A stretch of DNA of 12,600 nt from Dehalococcoidales bacterium (GTDB lineage: Bacteria; Chloroflexota; Dehalococcoidia; Dehalococcoidales; UBA5760), in NCBI GenBank assembly GCA_028710655.1, contig JAQTTS010000034.1:1-12600 (forward strand). Reading direction: 5' to 3'. Below are positions 8,188 through 12,600 of this stretch, in pieces. The notes below the pieces were generated by a model that was not told where the DNA came from, ran no database searches, and saw only the letters and a program-made list of their open reading frames with translations. Made by a program: the position numbers and the translations under genes. Each line of letters begins with the position of its first letter. The first letter of the stretch is position 1.

Positions 8188-8214
8188 TTACAGGTTTTGT
8201 CCATTTTTTACAGG
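8188..8214 (-). repeat. CCTGTAA direct repeat, 20-bp step, upstream of amrS
   Basis: On the minus strand CCTGTAA occurs at 8208-8214 and again at 8188-8194, exactly 20 bp (two helical turns) apart. The nearer copy covers the -35 position of the amr promoter, which has no consensus -35. This layout fits an activator or repressor site, but the binding protein is unknown. The rest of 8215-8298 is an A/G-rich stretch with no gene that I can see. Confidence 0.45.
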
Positions 8215-8298
8215 CATAAGCTAAAAATTAAGATAGAGAAAGAGAAGAAATACGGGAGAGAAAATTAGGCGGCCACCTCCCTGAGCTAAAGCATCTAT

Positions 8299-8329
8299 CC
8301 TGATAATTCACCACTGGTGAATTATCAGG
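8299..8329. repeat. Perfect 31-bp palindrome across the korC stop codon
   Basis: CCTGATAATTCACC (8299-8312), ACT, then the exact reverse complement GGTGAATTATCAGG (8316-8329). The A and T of the centre also match, so only one base is unpaired in the DNA dyad. The korC stop codon (8325-8327) lies in the right arm. There is no U-tract after it on either strand. It is the last element of the kor operon and may serve as transcript end or 3' stabiliser, or as a small repeat element (inference). Confidence 0.9.
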
Positions 8330-8876
8330 CCCTGCCTGCTTGATTCAGACCGTAAGCGTAGCCTTTCTCAAATGCCTCCATATTCAGATCTTCCGTCCCT
8401 TTAGGGACGGAAGCCATGAGGGACTTCTTCATTGAATCGGCCGTAGCAATATCGGTTACGGCGGTGAGGAATCCCAGCATTACGATGTTAGCTACCATCA
8501 CCCCGCCCAATTCCTCGGCGATCCGCCTGGCCGGTATCGCCAGAACCCTGTGTTTGTTCGGTACCGGTTTGACCAGGTCATCATCGATGATTACCAGGGC
8601 ATCCTCGTTGTTCTCAATATGGTATCTATCATAGGCCTGCTGGGACATCGCCACCAGAACGGAAGGTGCACTGATATAGGGATAAACAACCTCTTCATCA
8701 GAGATAACCAGGTCGGCCCGGCAGGTGCCGCCTCTTGCCTCTGGACCATAGTCCCGGATGTAGGTGGCATATTTATGCTCAAATATGGATGCTGCCTGCC
8801 CGATGATATGACCAGCCAGTATAATACCCTGGCCTCCATAGCCACATAACCTTATTTCCGCTCGATGCGCCATCAT
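8325..8876 (-). CDS. korC: 2-oxoacid:ferredoxin oxidoreductase, gamma subunit (KorC)
   Basis: This is the small catalytic-complex subunit of a four-part, KorABCD-type enzyme that interconverts a 2-oxoacid plus CoA with acyl-CoA, CO2 and reduced ferredoxin. The 183 residues start with the nucleotide-fold-like motif GYGGQG (12-17), then YGPEARGG (43-50) and ADLVISDEEV. Near the C-terminus is the family block SVPKGTEDLNMEAFEKGY. A longer frame from a TTG at 8894 exists. I chose the ATG at 8876 because GGAG lies six bases upstream of it. It is the last gene of korD-korA-korB-korC, 46 bp after korB. A perfect hairpin (8390-8413) lies within it and another spans its stop. The substrate (2-oxoglutarate or another 2-oxoacid) cannot be read from the sequence. 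Confidence 0.92.
   Translation of the reverse strand: MMAHRAEIRLCGYGGQGIILAGHIIGQAASIFEHKYATYIRDYGPEARGGTCRADLVISDEEVVYPYISAPSVLVAMSQQAYDRYHIENNEDALVIIDDDLVKPVPNKHRVLAIPARRIAEELGGVMVANIVMLGFLTAVTDIATADSMKKSLMASVPKGTEDLNMEAFEKGYAYGLNQAGRA
8390..8413. repeat. Perfect 11-bp inverted repeat inside korC
   Basis: CTTCCGTCCCT (8390-8400), TT, then the exact reverse complement AGGGACGGAAG (8403-8413). It encodes the SVPKGTED part of KorC. As RNA it forms a GC-rich stem with a four-base loop. It is 60 bp upstream of the palindrome at the korC stop, so the end of the kor transcript carries two strong hairpins in a row. Confidence 0.9.
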
Positions 8877-8922
8877 CTTTGTCTCCAGGCCCAAAATAGC
8901 AGGAAACAGTCAGTATCCGGGT

Positions 8923-9705
8923 CTAGTCAACGAACCTCCCTACAATTATCGGTCCGTTAAACTCAATACCGGCATGCTTGGGGTCAATTCCGGACTTAAC
9001 AATACTGTTGTCGCGGTAGTATTTCATCTGCTCCAGGCCGGTCCTCTGCTTGTTCATCCGTCCGTAATAGGTCGGGCAGGGAGTAATTATCTCAATGAGG
9101 CTGAATCCGTTCTTGAGCAAAGCTTCGGTAATGCTCTTTTGTAGTCTGATGACCTGTGCCGTTGTCCAGCGAGCTACATAGGCGGCGCCGCTGGCCGCCG
9201 CCAGATAAGGGATATTAAACGGCTGATCTATGTTTCCCCCTACCGAGGTGGTTGTCCGCGCCGTCAGTGGCGTCGTCGGTCCGACCTGCCCTCCGGTCAT
9301 CCCGTAGATGAAGTTGTTGATGCATAATACTGTGATATCGACGTTGCGGCGGGCGGCATGGATAAGGTGGTTCCCCCCGATAGCGGTCAGGTCGCCGTCA
9401 CCGCTTATCACCACGACCTTCAACTCCGGGTTGGCCAGCTTCAATCCGGTAGCAAATGGTATGGCTCGGCCGTGAGTGGTGTGGAATGAGTCCAGGTTGA
9501 TATAGCCGGCTGCTCTGCCGGCGCAACCTATTCCCGAAACTACGACGACCTTGTCTAGCGCGAGCCTGGATTTAATCAGCCCCCTCAAGAAGCAGTTTAC
9601 CACCAGGCCCAGGCCGCAGCCGGAGCACCAGATATGGGGCATCCGCTCTGCCCTCAGATAAGGGTCCAAAGGGTGTCCGGCTCCGTTTGCGGTAGCCTTA
9701 CTCAT
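8923..9705 (-). CDS. korB: 2-oxoacid:ferredoxin oxidoreductase, beta subunit (KorB), TPP-binding
   Basis: This subunit binds thiamine pyrophosphate and a [4Fe-4S] cluster. In 260 residues I see the cysteine pair CSGC (27, 30), Cys61 (GIGCAGR) and Cys210 (TPCPTYYG), the usual cluster ligands. The TPP/Mg motif runs from GDGD (102-105) to NN (130-131), followed by YGMTGGQVGPTTP. HTTHGRAIPFATG (75-87) is also typical. The ATG at 9705 overlaps the korA stop as ATGA, showing translational coupling. The enzyme's need for TPP links it functionally to the thiamine operon in the same window, but this is only a metabolic link. Family identity is certain; substrate is not. Confidence 0.96.
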   Translation of the reverse strand: MSKATANGAGHPLDPYLRAERMPHIWCSGCGLGLVVNCFLRGLIKSRLALDKVVVVSGIGCAGRAAGYINLDSFHTTHGRAIPFATGLKLANPELKVVVISGDGDLTAIGGNHLIHAARRNVDITVLCINNFIYGMTGGQVGPTTPLTARTTTSVGGNIDQPFNIPYLAAASGAAYVARWTTAQVIRLQKSITEALLKNGFSLIEIITPCPTYYGRMNKQRTGLEQMKYYRDNSIVKSGIDPKHAGIEFNGPIIVGRFVD

Positions 9706-10853
9706 CTTGCCACCTGCTTGATAGCCTCTAATATTGTCCCCGGGGAGTGTACCCCACCACCCATATGAGGCACCAGCACCGTCTTTGTCCTGCCACAGGC
9801 GCAGCGTTCCACCTCCAGGGATATCTGCCCGTAGTTAATCTCGGGCACTACAAACGCTCTGATCCGTTCTGAAATATCCCTGATCCTGTCTTCAGGGAAA
9901 GGCCAGACGGTAATCAACCTCAGCATGCCGACCCGGATGCCTTCGCGCCTAACCTGCTCAACAGCAATGCGTGAGACCCGTGCCGAGATGCCGTAGGAGC
10001 AGACCACCACCTCAGCGCCGTCTATCCTATCCTCCTCCAGGTCAATGGTATCACCCCTGTTCCTTTCGATCTTGTCTACCAGGCGTCTCACCAGCCTGTC
10101 CTGTGCCTCGGCGGTCATCGCCGGATATCCACGCTCATCATGGGTCAATCCCGTAATATGCACCCGGTAGCCTTCCCCGGCGTTTGCCATCGGGGGAACC
10201 AGGTCGGCATCCGGTTTGAAAGGCAGGTATTCCCTGGCGGAGACGGCAGGCTTGCGCCGGTGTACCACTTCTATCTCATTCATCGGTGGGATGACCACCT
10301 TTTCGTACATGTGTCCGGTAGCGGCTTCGGTCATAACCAGGACCGGCAGACGGTATTTTTCGGACAAGTTAAATGCCTTTATCGTCAGGTCATAGAGCTC
10401 TTGCGGGGAATCGGGCGATAGGGCGATAACACTATATGAGCCGTGGCTGCCCCAGCGCGCCTGCATCATATCACCCTGACCGGACAATGTCGGTAGACCG
10501 GTTGACGGACTGCCGCGCTGTACGTCCACGATGACGCAGGGGGTCTCTGTCATAATCCCCAGGCCAAGGTTCTCCATCATCAGACTAAAACCGGGCCCGG
10601 AGGTAGCTGTCATTGCCTTGACGCCGCCCCACGATGCCCCCAGTACCGCTGCCAGTGACGCCAGCTCATCTTCCATCTGGATATAGGTCCCGGCGACCTC
10701 GGGCAGCCGCTCCGACATCCTTTCCGCGATCTCGCTGGCTGGCGTGATAGGATAGCCGGCAAAAAAGCGGCAGCCGGCACTGATGGCCCCCTCGGCGCAG
10801 GCATCATCTCCACTCATAAAGAACTCTCCGGCGAGGTATTTTCTCTCCGTCAT
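9702..10853 (-). CDS. korA: 2-oxoacid:ferredoxin oxidoreductase, alpha subunit (KorA)
   Basis: KorA provides the pyrimidine-binding side of the TPP site and the CoA-handling domain. The 383-residue protein contains GYPITPASEI (33-42), TSGPGFSLM (84-92), QRGSPSTGLPT (112-122) and GDMMQARWGSHG (127-138), all typical of the KorA/VorB group. The C-terminal transketolase-like domain includes VVVCSYGISARVSR and LRLITVWPFPEDRI. A longer open frame runs up to 10946, but its first 31 residues have no family likeness and lie within the korD gene. The ATG at 10853 overlaps the korD stop as ATGA, so I chose it. It overlaps korB the same way at its 3' end. No gamma domain is fused, in agreement with a separate korC. 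Confidence 0.95.
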   Translation of the reverse strand: MTERKYLAGEFFMSGDDACAEGAISAGCRFFAGYPITPASEIAERMSERLPEVAGTYIQMEDELASLAAVLGASWGGVKAMTATSGPGFSLMMENLGLGIMTETPCVIVDVQRGSPSTGLPTLSGQGDMMQARWGSHGSYSVIALSPDSPQELYDLTIKAFNLSEKYRLPVLVMTEAATGHMYEKVVIPPMNEIEVVHRRKPAVSAREYLPFKPDADLVPPMANAGEGYRVHITGLTHDERGYPAMTAEAQDRLVRRLVDKIERNRGDTIDLEEDRIDGAEVVVCSYGISARVSRIAVEQVRREGIRVGMLRLITVWPFPEDRIRDISERIRAFVVPEINYGQISLEVERCACGRTKTVLVPHMGGGVHSPGTILEAIKQVAR

Positions 10854-11113
10854 GATTGACCTCTGATTTCTTGCTGGTCCTTGATGTCCACAACACAGAT
10901 AGCGAAGTCGGGGCAAATCATCCCGCAGATATCGCACTTGGTGCACTTCGCTTCATCATTTAGTTGGACCGGATGGTACCCCTTGCTGTTAATCCCGGCG
11001 GACTTGGCGATAATGTGCTTAGGGCAGAACTCGATGCAGAAGCCGCACTCCTTGCACCTTTCTGCGATGATAATAACCTGCCGGTTGTCCGGTCTTACCT
11101 CGACCTTCTTCAA
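10850..11113 (-). CDS. korD: 2x[4Fe-4S] ferredoxin subunit (KorD)
   Basis: This 87-residue electron-transfer subunit has two complete CX2CX2CX3CP motifs: Cys20, 23, 26, 30 and Cys57, 60, 63, 67. It passes electrons between the KorB cluster and soluble ferredoxin. The start is a TTG at 11113; a strong Shine-Dalgarno site GGGAGG lies 5-6 bases upstream and no better in-frame ATG precedes the first motif. It is the first gene of the kor operon and overlaps korA by 4 bp (ATGA). The order D-A-B-C is common in archaea and anaerobic bacteria. Confidence 0.93.
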   Translation of the reverse strand: MKKVEVRPDNRQVIIIAERCKECGFCIEFCPKHIIAKSAGINSKGYHPVQLNDEAKCTKCDICGMICPDFAICVVDIKDQQEIRGQS

Positions 11114-11154
11114 GAGTCCCTCCCGGGGATTTGAGTAATACCTGGATTCCAGTA

Positions 11155-11217
11155 TAGCGGAATATCATGCCTTAATGCCAGTGAGCATATTATACGGGGA
11201 GAAGCAATATGCCGCTA
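11155..11217. promoter_or_regulatory. Dyad TAGCGGnATAT between the divergent kor and meaB units
   Basis: TAGCGGAATAT (11155-11165) on the plus strand is matched by TAGCGGCATAT on the minus strand (11207-11217), 10 of 11 positions. A shorter inverted pair, GCATATT (11185-11191) and AATATGC (11206-11212), lies within. Arm centres are 52 bp apart, about five helical turns. The elements surround the candidate kor promoters, so they could bind one regulator of both units. This is a pattern only. Confidence 0.4.
11189..11194 (-). promoter_or_regulatory. Possible -10 element of the kor operon
   Basis: On the minus strand 11189-11194 reads TATAAT. It would give a leader of about 70 bases before korD. 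No good -35 is seen. A second candidate, TATACT at 11151-11156 (minus), is closer to korD and overlaps one arm of the dyad; either could be the true promoter. Confidence 0.35.
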
Positions 11218-11265
11218 ACGACATGGAACCGGCACGCAATCTTTATCGCCATTATTGAATTATAG

Positions 11266-11271
11266 TATACT
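11266..11271 (+). promoter_or_regulatory. Possible -10 element of the meaB-mutase operon
   Basis: TATACT on the plus strand, about 50 bp upstream of the meaB start, in an AT-rich stretch of an otherwise GC-richer gap. The -35 region (TTTATC or TTATCG near 11242-11248) is weak. Besides this and the kor signals I see no gene in 11114-11320. Confidence 0.3.
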
Positions 11272-11320
11272 CTTGGCAGCGGTAGGTTTTTCTATGTGTC
11301 AAGGGGGCGTGTTCTGATTG

Positions 11321-12067
11321 ATGACTCCTGAGATAGCCAGACTGGTTTATGATATGCTCACCGGCGATAAGCTGTCGCTGGCGCGGCTGATTTCATTGGC
11401 TGAAGATGATAGTCCTCACTTACCCGAAATACTGGAGATGCTCTGCCCTCGCCTGGGTAAGTCATACTGTATCGGGATCACCGGGCCACCCGGTGCGGGT
11501 AAGAGCACTCTCATCGACAGGCTGGTTGCTGTGATCAGGAGTAGGGGGCTATCGGTAGGGGTTATATTGGTCGACCCGAGCAGTCCGGTAAGCGGTGGTG
11601 CCGTACTTGGAGACCGGGTAAGAATGCAGAGGCACTATCTAGATGAGGGTGTCTTTATCCGTAGTATGGCGACCAGGGGTAGCCAGGGCGGCTTATCCGG
11701 CGGGGTACAGGCGGCGGTAAGTCTGCTGGCTGCTTCCGGTAGGGATATTATCATTATCGAAACGGTAGGAGTAGGGCAGACCGAGCTGGGTATTAGAGAT
11801 ATAGCCGATGTCGTTGTGCTTCTTCTGGTGCCGGAATCGGGTGATGATATACAGGCAATGAAAGCCGGTATAGTTGAAATCGCAGATATTATTGTCGTTA
11901 ACAAGGCTGACCGCGAGGGTGCGGAAAGGCTGGCCGAGCAGCTTAAAGCGGCGTTGGTACTCGGACGGAAGGGAGCCGTGCCTCAGGTCATCACCGCTCA
12001 GGCCGTCAATGACGTCGGGGTCGAGGCACTGTACCGGGCGATAGAAAAGCGGCGCAAAGATCGCTGA
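11321..12067 (+). CDS. meaB: MeaB/ArgK-type GTPase, chaperone of methylmalonyl-CoA mutase, short form
   Basis: MeaB is a G3E-family GTPase that controls loading and protection of adenosylcobalamin in methylmalonyl-CoA mutase. The 248 residues contain Walker A GPPGAGKST (55-63), the DPSSP block (85-89) with GGAVLGDRVRM, MATRGSQGGLSGG (117-128), the metal-binding switch ETVGVGQTE (147-155) and the guanine-specificity motif NKAD (194-197). The usual family length is about 310-330. This protein stops just after the G domain, so the C-terminal helical dimerisation arm is missing, and only 68 bp separate it from the next gene. The ATG at 11321 is preferred; a TTG directly before it (11318) is possible. 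AGGGGG (11302-11307) is a rather distant Shine-Dalgarno site. The mutase gene follows on the same strand, which supports the function. Confidence 0.92.
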   Translation: MTPEIARLVYDMLTGDKLSLARLISLAEDDSPHLPEILEMLCPRLGKSYCIGITGPPGAGKSTLIDRLVAVIRSRGLSVGVILVDPSSPVSGGAVLGDRVRMQRHYLDEGVFIRSMATRGSQGGLSGGVQAAVSLLAASGRDIIIIETVGVGQTELGIRDIADVVVLLLVPESGDDIQAMKAGIVEIADIIVVNKADREGAERLAEQLKAALVLGRKGAVPQVITAQAVNDVGVEALYRAIEKRRKDR

Positions 12068-12135
12068 TAATGGGTGTCCGACGCGGGGAAGGAATAGTCT
12101 AAAGTTGAACTCCAACTGACGAACAGGAAGGAAGA

Positions 12136-12600
12136 ATGGGGGAAAAGAAAGCAAACCGGGAGATGCCGGAGAGAAAAAGGGAGTTCAAGACCACGGTTGA
12201 CGGTACTGTGGTCAACAGGGTATACATCGCAGATGATTTGGGGAAGGACAGACGAGAGGACACTGCTCTTCCCGGAGAATACCCTTATACCAGGCATATT
12301 ATGCCCGGCGGATACCGGACCAGGCTCTGGACGATGCGCCAGTATGCCGGATTTGCCACCGTGGAAGAGACAAACAATCGCTACAAGTACCTCTACGAGC
12401 AGGGACAGACCGGCTTCAGCGTCGCCTTTCACCTGCCTACCCAGGAGGGATACGACTCGGACCATCCGCTTTCCGCCGGAGAGGTTGGCCGGTGTGGTGT
12501 TGCCATAGACTCCCTTGAGGATATGGAGAGGCTCTGGGAGGGTATTCCACTGGCCGAAGTGAGCACCTCAATGACGATCAACGCTACTGCTCCAATCCTG
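12136..12600 (+). CDS. Acyl-CoA mutase large subunit (methylmalonyl-CoA mutase type), N-terminal part
   Basis: I translated from the ATG at 12136 to the right edge: 155 codons without stop. The enzyme is B12-dependent and rearranges the carbon skeleton of acyl-CoAs such as (R)-methylmalonyl-CoA and succinyl-CoA. The TIM-barrel N-terminus is clear: [20 protein letters not shown], then [46 protein letters not shown] and [10 protein letters not shown] at the edge. Tyr70 in RQYAGF matches Tyr89 of the Propionibacterium enzyme, which favours methylmalonyl-CoA over isobutyryl-CoA (Phe) or 2-hydroxyisobutyryl-CoA (Ile). The second specificity position (Arg207) lies outside. His99 replaces the Asp normally found in AFDLPT. 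AGGAAGG precedes the ATG. Whether the B12 domain is in this chain or separate cannot be seen. Confidence 0.93.
   Translation, partial: MGEKKANREMPERKREFKTTVDGTVVNRVYIADDLGKDRREDTALPGEYPYTRHIMPGGYRTRLWTMRQYAGFATVEETNNRYKYLYEQGQTGFSVAFHLPTQEGYDSDHPLSAGEVGRCGVAIDSLEDMERLWEGIPLAEVSTSMTINATAPIL

Noticed and set aside
8877..8894. TTG start for korC six codons upstream
   Set aside because: GGAG six bases before the ATG at 8876 lies inside this extension and fits the later start.
9181..9205. GC-rich inverted repeat in korB
   Set aside because: It reflects a run of Ala codons (GCC/GCG) rather than a separate structure.
10854..10946. 31-codon N-terminal extension of korA
   Set aside because: It lies inside korD, shows no family likeness, and the ATGA junction with korD gives a better start at 10853.
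12068..12135. Frameshifted continuation of meaB
   Set aside because: The alternative frame gives only about 18 unrelated codons before a stop and no family likeness.

Overview
The window looks like a chromosomal segment of an anaerobic bacterium. Bacterial features are rsmG, rarA, purine-rich Shine-Dalgarno sites and extended -10 promoters. Several gene types are ones often shared with archaea: a short-form ThiC, a His-type Thi4 thiazole synthase, a four-subunit ferredoxin-dependent 2-oxoacid oxidoreductase and an AmmeMemoRadiSam set. My best guess is a Chloroflexota (Dehalococcoidia-like) organism. This rests on gene content and overall protein character only, and I cannot confirm it. There is no tRNA, rRNA, CRISPR array, transposase or phage gene.

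Layout. (1) Positions 1-569, minus: 5' part of rsmG, running off the left edge. (2) Positions 602-3793, plus: a thiamine operon opening with a TPP riboswitch and a terminator-like hairpin, then thiC, an archaeal-type thi4 and, 14 bp later, a CPBP-family membrane protease. (3) Positions 3790-8168, minus: an extended -10 promoter drives amrS and an amrB-amrA fusion gene. These are followed by rarA (replication/recombination AAA+ ATPase) and a small Thr/Val-rich two-helix membrane protein that converges on the protease gene with a 3-4 bp overlap. (4) Positions 8325-11113, minus: korD-korA-korB-korC, tightly packed with ATGA overlaps. (5) Positions 11321-12600, plus, divergent from kor: meaB (short form) and the start of a methylmalonyl-CoA-mutase-type large subunit, cut by the right edge.

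How the genes work together. ThiC makes the pyrimidine half of thiamine and Thi4 makes the thiazole half, under feedback control by TPP. KorABCD itself needs TPP and exchanges electrons with ferredoxin while interconverting a 2-oxoacid and an acyl-CoA. MeaB guards the B12-dependent mutase next door, which suggests acyl-CoA/propionate-type carbon flow close to the Kor operon. The Amr operon is a widely conserved set whose chemical role is not settled.

Signals not explained by ordinary annotation. Three perfect inverted repeats of 24-31 bp with tiny loops (3717-3742, 8299-8329, 8390-8413) lie inside, or across the stop codon of, coding genes. There are helically phased direct repeats in two upstream regions (CTAAA at 4170-4216, CCTGTAA at 8188-8214). 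A dyad (11155-11217) lies between the divergent kor and meaB units. The small Thr-rich membrane protein is the least explained gene.
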